Source of the DNA: an uncultured Collinsella sp.
GTDB taxonomy: Bacteria; Actinomycetota; Coriobacteriia; Coriobacteriales; Coriobacteriaceae
Reading direction: 5' to 3'
Length of the DNA stretch: 29,899 nt
NCBI GenBank assembly: GCA_900548515.1
Contig: URKU01000013.1
Location: 1 to 29,899, forward strand
The notes beneath the pieces were generated by a model. The model ran no database searches, was not told where the DNA came from, and saw only the letters and a list, made by a program, of their open reading frames with translations. Every line of letters starts with the position of its first letter. The first letter of the stretch is position 1. The position numbers were made by a program, and so were the translations under genes. Below are positions 6,987 through 15,544 of this stretch, piece after piece.

Positions 6987-7795
6987 CGAGTATGTGGAGC
7001 AAATCCACAAGTTCGCACAGGTATGGGGCTGACGAGTCGGCCCTCGTCGTCCTCGCATGCTTGATTCTGACGCTCGACATCGTAGGAGCAGATGGTCACG
7101 AGGTCTTGCATACCGGTGGAAACAATAGGTGCATCCACGCCCGGGGTCAAGCCCTGCAACAAAACATCAGCAGCAGAAAGCAAAATTTCCGGACGCATAG
7201 AGCCCTCGTTGTCGGCATGGGTGTCGAGCATGAGAACCAAATGGTCCGGGCGCTCCCCCGCCGTGAGCTCATAGCCAACGAGCGTGTGATCCAAATCCAA
7301 GCGCTTGCTCTTTTTGCCGCGCGCGTAGTCGATGCCATGATCCGCGCGCAGCGTGTCGATCGCACGACGCACCTCGTCGGCGCTTACGGGCGCCTCGGGA
7401 TCCAGGTGTAAGTCGATGCGATACGACAGGCGCGTGAGCTGCGCCGTCAATGCCGGCGTGCGCACGTCGATGTACGCCGCCTCGATGGGCGCCAGATCGG
7501 CCGGAGACGCCGCAGCTAGGCGCTCAAACGCCTCGTCGAGCGCCACGAACTCGGTCATAAACAGGTCATACCACTCGCAGGTCGACGACGTACCAACCGG
7601 TAGCGCCGAAGAGAAGCCCACGCGCATGTGCGGAGAGAAGCCCTGCGTGACGGCATAGGGAAGTCCCGCACGGCGCACGATGCGCTCAATGGTATGGATT
7701 ACTTCGAGATGGCCCAGGTACTTAAGGCGATCGCGCTTGCCATAGCGAACACGAAGTCTAAAGAGCGAGGGGTTGTCGGTCAGGCGCTCACTCAT
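6983..7795 (-). CDS. TIGR03936 / DUF2344 protein (radical SAM-linked)
   Basis: This 270-residue protein matches by eye the DUF2344 family, named for its link to a radical SAM partner. The N-terminus RLRVRYGKRDRLKYLGHLE and PYAVTQGFSPHMRVGFSSAL, followed by LPVGTSSTCEWYDL, are the recognisable blocks. Its molecular role is unknown; in other bacteria it is fused to or adjacent to the TIGR03960 radical SAM protein and next to rplU, suggesting an RNA- or ribosome-related modification, which is inference. The ATG overlaps the stop of the upstream radical SAM gene in ATGA, so the two are translationally coupled. The rplU promoter overlaps its stop codon. Confidence 0.88.
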   Translation of the reverse strand: MSERLTDNPSLFRLRVRYGKRDRLKYLGHLEVIHTIERIVRRAGLPYAVTQGFSPHMRVGFSSALPVGTSSTCEWYDLFMTEFVALDEAFERLAAASPADLAPIEAAYIDVRTPALTAQLTRLSYRIDLHLDPEAPVSADEVRRAIDTLRADHGIDYARGKKSKRLDLDHTLVGYELTAGERPDHLVLMLDTHADNEGSMRPEILLSAADVLLQGLTPGVDAPIVSTGMQDLVTICSYDVERQNQACEDDEGRLVSPIPVRTCGFAPHTR

Positions 7796-9669
7796 GCGCG
7801 ATCACCCATCAATACATTCTTGGCGTGGAGCGTGGGGCAGATCCCGCAGCCGGTGCACGACGTGCGGGTACAGTCGGGAGTCGTGACGCCCTCGAGCGAG
7901 CGACGGTACTCGCGCTCGAGGAAGCCGCGCGTGCAGCCGGGGCTCACGTGCTCCCACGGCAGGCGCCAGTCCAACTCGTAGGGCAGGTGCACGAGCTCAT
8001 TGAGGTCGATGCCGTTTTTGGCAGCAGCTTCCTTCCAGTTATCGAGCGAGAAATGCTCTACCCAGGCGTCAAAGCGAGAGCCCGAGCGCCAAGCATCGAT
8101 GATGACGGGCGTCATGTCGCGACCGGCGCGGGACAGCGCGGCCTCGATGAGCGAAGTCTCGGCATCGTGGTAATGCACGCGGACGGCACGGTTGCGAACG
8201 CTCGTGATAAGCAGCTTCTGGCGACGCTTGACGTCGTCGTAGTCGAGCTGCGGGCACCACTGGAACGGCGTGGCGGCCTTGGGGATAAAGACCGAAACCG
8301 AGATGGACACCGAGATCGAGCCGCGACGAGCCTTGGGCACCACGGAACGACCGAGCTCCAGCACGTGATCGGCCAGATTGGCGATGGCCACGATGTCCTC
8401 GTCGCGCTCGCCGGGAAGGCCCATCATAAAGTAGAGCTTCATGCGGTTCCAGCCGGCCTCGAAGGCCGCCTTGGCCGCACGGTCCAGGTCCTCCTCGGTC
8501 ACGTTCTTGTTAATGATGTCGCGCATGCGCTGGCTGCCGGCCTCGGGCGCGAACGTCAGTCCGCCCTTCTTTTCGCCGGCGACCGACTCGGCCATATCCA
8601 CGCCAAACGAATCCAGGCGCTGCGACGGAATAGACACGCGAATACCCGTATCCTCCAGGCGACGGTTGAGCCTGCCGAGCACGTCGCGAATGCAGGAGTG
8701 GTCGGTCGTGGAGAGCGAGGTCAGCGACACCTCGTCATAGCCAGTCTTTTCCAGACCCTGAATCACCGACGAGACAATCTGGTCGGCCGAGCGCTCGCGC
8801 ACCGGGCGATACGTCATGCCAGCCTGGCAAAAACGACAGCCGCGGGCGCAGCCGCGCAGGATCTCGATAGACAGGCGGTCGTGGACCAGCTGCGCATAGG
8901 GCACGCACGACTGCGACAGCGGATTCGTGGCGCCGAAATCCTCGACGACGCGCTTGTAGACCACGGTCGGCGCATCCTTGCCCTCACGCGGCACGGTGTA
9001 GCCATGCGGCGAGCAGGGCTCGTCGTGACGAACCTCATAGAGCGACGGCACGTAGTTGCCACCAATGGATGCAAGCTGCTCAACAATCTGCGCGCGCGGG
9101 ACTCCTTCGTCACGCAGGCGGCGATGCAGCTGACAGGTCTCGAGCAGCGATTCCTCGCCCTCACCGATGAGGATGACATCGAAGAAGGCCGCGTACGGCT
9201 CGGGGTTGTACACCGAGGGGCCGCCGGCGATGATAATGGGGTCGTCTTCGCCTCGGTCGGCCGCTAACAGCGGAATGCCAGCGAGGTCGAGTGCCTCGAG
9301 GAAGTTCGTCACCGCCATCTCGTGCGGCACATGCAGACCGACGATATCAAACGAAGCGACCGGCGCTGCACCCTCGAGCGACAGCAGCGGAATACCCGCC
9401 TCGCGCATGGCGTCACCCATATCGGGCCACGGCACATAGCCACGCTCACAGGAGATGCCCTCGGCCTGGTTAAGGATGTTGTAGAGGATGGCGATGCCCT
9501 GGTTGGGCAGACCAACCTCGTACACATCCGGGTAGATCAGGCAGCAACGGTAGTCGGCATCGGCTTTGGAAAGCGTGCCCCACTCGTGATCGATATAGCG
9601 ACTCGGCTTCTCGACCTTGGCGAGCAACGGCTCAATTAAATGAAAACAATCTTGGTATGCAACGCGCAA
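7792..9669 (-). CDS. TIGR03960 family B12-binding-like radical SAM protein
   Basis: The 625-residue protein has an N-terminal cobalamin-binding-like Rossmann region (about 40-210, with YPDVYEVGLPNQG and IAGGPSVYNPEPYA) and a radical SAM core with the [4Fe-4S] motif C274xxxC278xxC281 in RGCARGCRFCQAGM. Near the C-terminus there is a second cysteine cluster, C600, C605, C608 and C611, that could bind another cluster. The substrate is not known. The start is TTG at 9669, with AGGGG upstream that includes the stop of the DUF697 gene. It overlaps the downstream DUF2344 gene by 4 bases, consistent with a two-protein modification system. Confidence 0.9.
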   Translation of the reverse strand: MRVAYQDCFHLIEPLLAKVEKPSRYIDHEWGTLSKADADYRCCLIYPDVYEVGLPNQGIAILYNILNQAEGISCERGYVPWPDMGDAMREAGIPLLSLEGAAPVASFDIVGLHVPHEMAVTNFLEALDLAGIPLLAADRGEDDPIIIAGGPSVYNPEPYAAFFDVILIGEGEESLLETCQLHRRLRDEGVPRAQIVEQLASIGGNYVPSLYEVRHDEPCSPHGYTVPREGKDAPTVVYKRVVEDFGATNPLSQSCVPYAQLVHDRLSIEILRGCARGCRFCQAGMTYRPVRERSADQIVSSVIQGLEKTGYDEVSLTSLSTTDHSCIRDVLGRLNRRLEDTGIRVSIPSQRLDSFGVDMAESVAGEKKGGLTFAPEAGSQRMRDIINKNVTEEDLDRAAKAAFEAGWNRMKLYFMMGLPGERDEDIVAIANLADHVLELGRSVVPKARRGSISVSISVSVFIPKAATPFQWCPQLDYDDVKRRQKLLITSVRNRAVRVHYHDAETSLIEAALSRAGRDMTPVIIDAWRSGSRFDAWVEHFSLDNWKEAAAKNGIDLNELVHLPYELDWRLPWEHVSPGCTRGFLEREYRRSLEGVTTPDCTRTSCTGCGICPTLHAKNVLMGDRA

Positions 9670-9679
9670 CGGAAAACCC

Positions 9680-10609
9680 CTAAGCAGCGAGATCTGATGC
9701 GTCCTGATAGGACGCCATAGGACGGGTAGCGCCCGCGACCGTGGTCACCAGATCGCGAACGCGGGAGAACGTGGCAGTGACCACCTCGTTGGCACGGCTG
9801 TAGTCGACATCGCGCTCGTAGAGCGAAACGAGCGCACGGCCCATGCCATAGGTGCCCGCGGCAGCAGTGAGCGCCTTGACGGCAAACCCAATATGCGGCG
9901 TCTGCTTGACGAGCGCGCGGGTGACCGCGCGGATCACAAGACCGCCGGCAAGCACGCCCGCGACCTCGTAGCCGCGCTCGGGCTTAATACCGCGTCCAAA
10001 GACGGCAGCGAGCTCAAAGAGCATGCCCACCTGCGCCAGCGCCATAACGGGATAATCGGCGCCCGGCAAAAACACCAGCGCACCGGTCGCCATATTGGTG
10101 AGCGCGCACGAGGTGATGATACGATTGGCCGCCGCGATGCGCATGAAGGCAAAGTTCGCCGCAAAAGCCGTTTCCTTGTCGGTGCGATCGAGAATCCAGC
10201 GGGCAAGCGTCTCGAGCAGATACGTCTTATCGGTTGCCGCTACCACGCCGAGCATGGGCGTGGACTCCTCGATAAACGGCACCTCCACAGCAGACTCGGC
10301 AAGCACGCACACGGGCGCGCCGGCGATCACGAGCTCCTGCACGGCACTCTCCAAGCGGTCGGAACCACACGAGAGCACCAGCACCACATCGGTATCGGTC
10401 TTTGGAGCAATTCGCTCCTCCCCCAGACGCTCGACGCGCACAATACCCGAGGTCGTCTGCGGCACAAAGGCGTCACGCACCGTCTCGGCAAGAAAGCGCG
10501 AGGCGGACGAATCCAGATAGACCGAGACGCGCACCGGCGTATCGGAATCCTTCTTAACGGACGCGCCCATCTTAAAAGCGCGGGTCAGCTTATCTACGGG
10601 AATTTTCAT
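9680..10609 (-). CDS. DUF697-like membrane-associated protein of unknown function
   Basis: The 309-residue protein has two parts. Residues 25-140 look like a small alpha/beta domain with alternating strands (VRVSVYLDSS, DVVLVLSCGS, APVCVLAESAVE). Residues about 150-265 resemble DUF697, a hydrophobic domain often linked to small GTPases; VFLPGADYPVMALAQVGMLFEL is the clearest part (two segments, about 179-200). No P-loop is visible, so it is not itself a GTPase. GGAGGGG precedes the ATG at 10609. It lies 18 bases after rodA and 10 bases before the radical SAM gene, so it is probably co-expressed with the wall-elongation cluster. Function is not known. Confidence 0.75.
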   Translation of the reverse strand: MKIPVDKLTRAFKMGASVKKDSDTPVRVSVYLDSSASRFLAETVRDAFVPQTTSGIVRVERLGEERIAPKTDTDVVLVLSCGSDRLESAVQELVIAGAPVCVLAESAVEVPFIEESTPMLGVVAATDKTYLLETLARWILDRTDKETAFAANFAFMRIAAANRIITSCALTNMATGALVFLPGADYPVMALAQVGMLFELAAVFGRGIKPERGYEVAGVLAGGLVIRAVTRALVKQTPHIGFAVKALTAAAGTYGMGRALVSLYERDVDYSRANEVVTATFSRVRDLVTTVAGATRPMASYQDASDLAA

Positions 10610-10627
10610 AGCAAACCCCTCCAGCGG

Positions 10628-11854
10628 TTACGCGGCGCCCGAACGATGCCGCCATATGGATTGTACGATACCCACCGTCAGCAGCTGAATCATCATCGAA
10701 GACGAACCGAAGCTAATAAACGGTAGCGGAATACCGGTAATCGGCATCATGCCGATGCACATGCCGATGTTTTCGAAGGTCTGGAACGCCCACATGCCGA
10801 CGATACCTACGCATGATAAGCGTAGGAACAGAGACTCGCACTTAAAAGCAACGCGGATCGTCGAGAAGATGAGCAGTACGTACAAGCACAGCAGCAAAAA
10901 GGAGCCGCAAAAGCCAAAGGTCTCGGACAGAAAGGCGAAGACGAAGTCGGTGTGGAACTCAGGCAGAAAGCCGCCGGCCGACTGCGTCGCATGGCCCAAA
11001 CCCTTACCAAAGAAGCCACCCGAGCCAACGGCGATAAGCGACTGCTGCAGGTTGTAGGCATCGTCCGAATCGGCATTATCGGGGTCGATAAAGACCGTCA
11101 GACGGTTCATCTGATACTGCTTGATAAGCACATCGTGGCCGAGCAACGAATCAAAGACCGAATCGAGCGCCAGGACGAGGGCCACCAGGCCCACGAGCAG
11201 GGCCAGGGTCGACAGCACCCATTCGCGGCGTGCACCACTCATACAAATGACGATGGCGCCCGAAACCAGCACGACAAGGCCCGAGCCCAGGTCGCCCATG
11301 GCGACGACGGCCAAAAACGGAATGGACAACATGCCGCAGAGCTTGACGTAGTCGCGAACGGTATCGATGCGACCGTTATACTGCGAGCCAAGCGTAGCAA
11401 TAAAGAAGATGGTGATGAGCTTGGCAAGCTCAACCGGCTGGAATGTCAAGCCGATACCGGGAATCTTGATCCAGCCCGTCATGCCCAGACCGCCCGTATA
11501 GGACAGACCCGGAATCTTGGGCGAGAGGATCACGATCAGGTCGATGACGAGCAACGCCGTCGAGAAATTGGAAATACCGCGCAGGTCGGAGCGCCAGACC
11601 GGCACCGCCAGCACCGTGCCGATGCCAATTCCCAGCAGATGGCGTGAGAACGAAGCATCGGCCTTAAACTGCGAAGCCGACCAGATAATGATGGCACCGT
11701 AGGCGACGAGCGCCACTGTAGCCACGAGCACACCGATATGGGCCTTTTGGCGAAACGTGCCGCGCGAGGCCGAAAGTTGCTTGTTGACGCGGTCCAGGCT
11801 GCTGCGGGAGCCGGTCTTGGTTGAACGGAACAGATCCGCCGGAGAAAAATCCAT
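10628..11854 (-). CDS. rodA: rod-shape SEDS glycosyltransferase RodA
   Basis: RodA polymerises lipid II into glycan strands with PBP2 during cell elongation. The 408-residue protein has about ten membrane segments. The SEDS signatures are present: FQPVELAK (138-145), GDLGSG (187-192), NRLTVFIDP (250-258), NLQQSLIAVGSGG (268-280), EFHTDFVFAFLSE (299-311) and TGIPLPFISFGSSSM (373-387). The ATG at 11854 has GGAGG upstream, overlapping the mrdA stop region. Immediate pairing with mrdA marks it as RodA rather than FtsW. Confidence 0.95.
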   Translation of the reverse strand: MDFSPADLFRSTKTGSRSSLDRVNKQLSASRGTFRQKAHIGVLVATVALVAYGAIIIWSASQFKADASFSRHLLGIGIGTVLAVPVWRSDLRGISNFSTALLVIDLIVILSPKIPGLSYTGGLGMTGWIKIPGIGLTFQPVELAKLITIFFIATLGSQYNGRIDTVRDYVKLCGMLSIPFLAVVAMGDLGSGLVVLVSGAIVICMSGARREWVLSTLALLVGLVALVLALDSVFDSLLGHDVLIKQYQMNRLTVFIDPDNADSDDAYNLQQSLIAVGSGGFFGKGLGHATQSAGGFLPEFHTDFVFAFLSETFGFCGSFLLLCLYVLLIFSTIRVAFKCESLFLRLSCVGIVGMWAFQTFENIGMCIGMMPITGIPLPFISFGSSSMMIQLLTVGIVQSIWRHRSGAA

Positions 11855-11863
11855 CGCAACCTC

Positions 11864-13933
11864 CTATCGAACCGAAGAATCGCCCGAGGCCGAAGAGGTA
11901 TCGGGCTCGTCATAAATCACACCGAGCACGTCGCGCACGACATGCATCGCGGTATCTGAGCCGCCGCCGCCCTGCTCCAGGACAGTAGCGATGACATACT
12001 TGGGATTATCGGCCGGTGCATAGGCGCAGAACCAAGCGTATTCGTCCTCGCCGCTTTTCTCGCCCGTGCCCGACTTGCCGTATACCTGCGGCGTCAGGGT
12101 ACCAAAGTGCGCCGCCAGGGACGTCGATGCCGTGTAAATCACGTCGTGCATGCCGTTGCGAACAAGAGCCAAATCCGAATCGCTGTTGATCTTGGCCTCC
12201 AGGCGCTTCTTCTTGCCCTTGCCGTTGTACTTATAGGCATCGCCGTCGCCATCGCGCGACACGGCAGACAAAAACACGTGAGGCACGTACTGTTTGCCGC
12301 CGTTGGCAAGACCCATATAGGCACACGCCATCTGCAGGGGCGTCACCAGGATGTCGCCCTGACCGATGGCAATGTTGGTCATATCGCCGGCATTCCACTT
12401 GCGGTCCTCGGCAGATGCGTCGGTGAAGTACGACTCTTTCCACTCGGCATCGGGAATACGGCCCGCGCCCTCACTCGGCAGATCGATACCGCAGGTCTTG
12501 CCTAGACCCCAGCGACGAAAGACCTCCTGCAGGCCCTCGGAATGTTTCTCGTCATAAAAGAACGCCTTGCCCATATCGTAGAAGACGGGGTCGCACGAGT
12601 TGGCGATACCCGACTGCAGCGTCATGGTGCCGTGGCCAGACGTCAGCCAGCAGCGCTTGCCCCAAGCCTTGCCCAGGCCCGTCCAATAGCCCGTGCAGTT
12701 GGTTGTCTGCGTTGAAGTGTAGGTTCCAAACTCAAGACCGGCCAGTGCCGAGAGCGGCTTGATGGTCGAGGCCGACATGTACTGTCCGCTAATGGCGCGG
12801 TTGAGCAGCGGGTGCGAACCCTTGTCATCATTGAGCTCGGTCCACACGTCATTTGAGACGCCGCCGATAAAGACGGACGGATCGAACTTGGGCTGGCTCG
12901 CCATGCCCAGGATCTCGCCATTGTTGGGATCGAGACACACCACAGCGCCGTTGCCGGCATTGCTGTAGCCAGTGGTCTTGGCAAGCTCGATAGCGCTCGC
13001 CAGCGCCGTCTCACAGGCCTGTTGGATCTTAAGGTCGAGCGTGAGCTTAATGTCGGAGCCGGCCTTCGCGGGCACGGCGCCGGCCTGACCGGTCACATTG
13101 CCCGAGGCATCGACCTTGACGGTCTGCTCGCCACGAATACCCTGCAGCAGGTTTTCGTAGTAGCTCTCAACGCCCGCCTGGCCCACGATATCGCCCGACT
13201 GGTACGTAATCTTGCCAGCAGAAGCATCATCATCGCCAGAGGTTTTCTTATTCTGGGCCTCGAGCTGCTCGGAGGTAATGGTGCCGGTATAGCCCAAGAT
13301 ATGGCATGCCGTCTCGCCGTATGGATACTGGCGCTCGGTACGCTCGGCAATCTTGACGCCCGGGAACTCGCCGGCGTGTTCCTTGATATAGGCAACCGTG
13401 GAGCGACGGACGTCCGTCGCGATGGTATGCAGGCTCTGAGCGCCCTCTGTATTGTCCTGAATATTGCGAAGGACCGCCACGTAAGGCATTCCAAGCACGT
13501 TGGCAAGATGGCGAACCAGGACCTCATCCTCGGCAAGGTCGCGGTAGGCCACGACAGCAAGTGAGGGACGGTTCTGGACAAGCGCCACGCCATTGCGGTC
13601 GAGGATGCGGCCGCGCACAGCAGGAGTGGTAACGGTACGAGTCTGATTACTATTGGCCTGCTTCTCGTAATAGTCCGACGAGACCATCTGCATGCCCCAC
13701 AGCTTGACGGCGAGCGCCGCAAACATCGCGCCCACACCCGTGGTGAGGATGGAAAAGCGGCCCTTAAAGGCGGTCACCGCGGTATTGCCCTCGCCCTCGG
13801 TGGCGCGCGGGGTCGTTCCATGCTGCGTATCGTAGGTAAAACGGGAATCGCCGCGACGCATGATGACCAGTGCGACCACGATGGCCACAACCAGCACGAT
13901 ACCGGCGATAATAACCGTCAACTGGGAAGACAT
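11864..13933 (-). CDS. mrdA: penicillin-binding protein 2 (PBP2, peptidoglycan D,D-transpeptidase)
   Basis: PBP2 cross-links peptidoglycan during lateral growth as partner of RodA. The class B architecture is clear: the dimerisation region begins around TRTVTTPAVRGRILDRNG (98-115), and the transpeptidase has S389-T-I-K392, S446-C-D448 and K620-S-G-T623. SxD in place of SxN is normal for PBP2. Two hydrophobic segments precede it (about 5-25 and 62-82), whereas most PBP2 proteins have one, so the N-terminus probably starts outside the cell. GGGAGG precedes the ATG at 13933, and 13 bases separate it from mreD. Confidence 0.95.
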   Translation of the reverse strand: MSSQLTVIIAGIVLVVAIVVALVIMRRGDSRFTYDTQHGTTPRATEGEGNTAVTAFKGRFSILTTGVGAMFAALAVKLWGMQMVSSDYYEKQANSNQTRTVTTPAVRGRILDRNGVALVQNRPSLAVVAYRDLAEDEVLVRHLANVLGMPYVAVLRNIQDNTEGAQSLHTIATDVRRSTVAYIKEHAGEFPGVKIAERTERQYPYGETACHILGYTGTITSEQLEAQNKKTSGDDDASAGKITYQSGDIVGQAGVESYYENLLQGIRGEQTVKVDASGNVTGQAGAVPAKAGSDIKLTLDLKIQQACETALASAIELAKTTGYSNAGNGAVVCLDPNNGEILGMASQPKFDPSVFIGGVSNDVWTELNDDKGSHPLLNRAISGQYMSASTIKPLSALAGLEFGTYTSTQTTNCTGYWTGLGKAWGKRCWLTSGHGTMTLQSGIANSCDPVFYDMGKAFFYDEKHSEGLQEVFRRWGLGKTCGIDLPSEGAGRIPDAEWKESYFTDASAEDRKWNAGDMTNIAIGQGDILVTPLQMACAYMGLANGGKQYVPHVFLSAVSRDGDGDAYKYNGKGKKKRLEAKINSDSDLALVRNGMHDVIYTASTSLAAHFGTLTPQVYGKSGTGEKSGEDEYAWFCAYAPADNPKYVIATVLEQGGGGSDTAMHVVRDVLGVIYDEPDTSSASGDSSVR

Positions 13934-13946
13934 CTACGGGCCTCCC

Positions 13947-14513
13947 CTATTTGAGCTTGCGGGTCTTGGGCTTAAAGCGCATACCCGTCTGGCGTCCGCC
14001 ACGTGCGGAGAATCCATAGCCGGACTGCGGCACGACGCCGGACATCAAAAACGGAATGGCAACCAGACCCGTCAGGATCGAGGACGGCAGCGCATGGCCG
14101 AAGATCGCCACGACAAAGCTCGTCTCCAAACCCATAAACAGCAAGATGATGCTGTAAATCACATTAATGACGAGCGCGAAGGCGCCCACAGTGACGCCGC
14201 GCGCACTTGGGGTACCGCCCGTCTGACCGACGGCGCTGTGCACCAGGGCAAAAGAACCCACGGTCAGCAGGAGCGACATAATGCCCACCGGCACGGCAGC
14301 GGACAGGTCATAAAACAAGCCGCTGCAAAAACCGCACACGACGGCACGGGTCGGGTCGCCCGAGAACACACTCAGGCACACCAAGATAATCATGAAGTTG
14401 ACGCGACCACCCGCAATGGAGATCTGCGGTGCCAGGCCTGCCTGCAGCAGCACGCACACGATGGCGGCGATCACAAACGTGCGGGAGCTCATCCCCTGCT
14501 CGTGTAGATCCAT
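13947..14513 (-). CDS. mreD: rod shape-determining protein MreD
   Basis: MreD is an integral membrane part of the elongasome that binds MreC. The 188-residue protein has about five hydrophobic segments and a very basic C-terminus ending FKPKTRKLK. The segments VNFMIILVCLSVFSGDPTRAV and GFCSGLFYDLSAAVPVG include the family pattern G-x-x-x-G-L-x-x-D (split by eye here). The start at 14513 is chosen because AGGGGG stands seven bases before it; the ATG at 14519 lies almost on top of that site. The gene follows mreC by 11 bases. Confidence 0.88.
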   Translation of the reverse strand: MDLHEQGMSSRTFVIAAIVCVLLQAGLAPQISIAGGRVNFMIILVCLSVFSGDPTRAVVCGFCSGLFYDLSAAVPVGIMSLLLTVGSFALVHSAVGQTGGTPSARGVTVGAFALVINVIYSIILLFMGLETSFVVAIFGHALPSSILTGLVAIPFLMSGVVPQSGYGFSARGGRQTGMRFKPKTRKLK

Positions 14514-14524
14514 GGACATGCCCC

Positions 14525-15523
14525 CTATTCGTTCGAGCCAGAATCGGTCGTCTCGGACGTGTCGGAACTGTCATCCGAGCTCTCGTCCTTCGTCTTGGTT
14601 GCAGCATCGCGCGACGTTCCCTGCGGCGTGCTGTTGGCCGTGCTCACGTCCTCATCCGAGGCCGACTGTTCATCGGTCAGCGAGGTAATGACCAGCACTT
14701 CCTCGTTGTTCTCGGCCGTGGTCTGAGCGCGCACCACAATGGTGTAGTACACGTCGTTTGCCGATTTCTCAACCGACGAGACGGTGCCGAGCGGTAGACC
14801 CTTGGGGAACACACCGCCGATGCCCGAGGTCACGATGATGTCGCCAACCTTAACGTCGGAGTCGACGCTCACGTACTCAAGACGCAGCGTGCCGTCAGCC
14901 TGACCCTGCAGCATGCCCTGGGCGCGCGTGTCCTGTACCATGGCGGACACACCCGAGTTCTCGTCGCCAATAAGGCGCACGGTAGAGGTCTTGGCCGATA
15001 CCTCGATGATCTGGCCGATAACACCGGCCGAACTCGTCACGGGCATGTTGATGGTAAGGCCGTCGGCAGAGCCCTTGTCGATGGTTACGGTCGAGGTCCA
15101 GGCATCGCCCGAGGCACCAACGATACGAGCAGCGGTCGATTTGAGGTTGTAGGTCGACTGCAGGCCGACCAGCCCCTCCAGACGCTCGGCGGTCTTTTGA
15201 GCCTCGGAGAGCTCAGCAACCTTAGAGGTCAGCTCCTCGTTTTGCTTCTTAAGCTCGTCAAGCGTGTCCTGCGACGCCGTAAGGTTAGAGAACACGTTGC
15301 CGATCGCATTGAAGGGGGCCGCCACAGCCGAGCCCACAAAGCGCACCGGCGAGGTAATCGTCGTCACGCCCGAACGCACGGCATGAATCGGTCCTGCCTC
15401 GCCCTCGCGGATGTAAAACGTGAGCAGCAACACCGAAATCAGGCTGAAAACAATCAACGGGCGCATACCCGTTGATTGTCGCTTGGTATTCAGATTTGTG
15501 GAGAAACCCGAAGATCGTGCCAA
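14525..15523 (-). CDS. mreC: rod shape-determining protein MreC
   Basis: MreC links cytoplasmic MreB with the external wall enzymes. The 332-residue protein has a short cytoplasmic N-terminus, one membrane segment (about 22-38), a coiled coil (about 85-117) and the beta-barrel region with DSDVKVGDIIVTSGIGGVFPKG split over residues about 218-240. The last 50 residues are a Ser/Thr/Asp/Glu-rich, likely disordered tail. The start is TTG at 15523 with AAGGTGG upstream. Codons 15-25 contain a perfect 12-bp inverted repeat, listed separately. It starts 21 bases after mreB. Confidence 0.94.
   Translation of the reverse strand: MARSSGFSTNLNTKRQSTGMRPLIVFSLISVLLLTFYIREGEAGPIHAVRSGVTTITSPVRFVGSAVAAPFNAIGNVFSNLTASQDTLDELKKQNEELTSKVAELSEAQKTAERLEGLVGLQSTYNLKSTAARIVGASGDAWTSTVTIDKGSADGLTINMPVTSSAGVIGQIIEVSAKTSTVRLIGDENSGVSAMVQDTRAQGMLQGQADGTLRLEYVSVDSDVKVGDIIVTSGIGGVFPKGLPLGTVSSVEKSANDVYYTIVVRAQTTAENNEEVLVITSLTDEQSASDEDVSTANSTPQGTSRDAATKTKDESSDDSSDTSETTDSGSNE
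15451..15480 (-). promoter_or_regulatory. perfect 12-bp inverted repeat inside the start of mreC
   Basis: On the leftward strand ACAATCAACGGG (15480-15469), a six-base loop TATGCG and CCCGTTGATTGT (15462-15451) form a perfect 12-bp stem, followed by TTTC. It covers codons 15-25 of mreC. The shape is like a weak terminator or a translation-blocking hairpin lying between mreB and the rest of the operon. The repeat is seen directly; its function is inference. Confidence 0.5.
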
Positions 15524-15544
15524 ATGGAATCCACCTTTTGGAAA

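Noticed and set aside
7825..9267. 480-codon rightward open frame over the radical SAM gene
   Set aside because: Composition rich in Arg, Ala, His and Gly with no motif; the opposite strand encodes an intact radical SAM protein.
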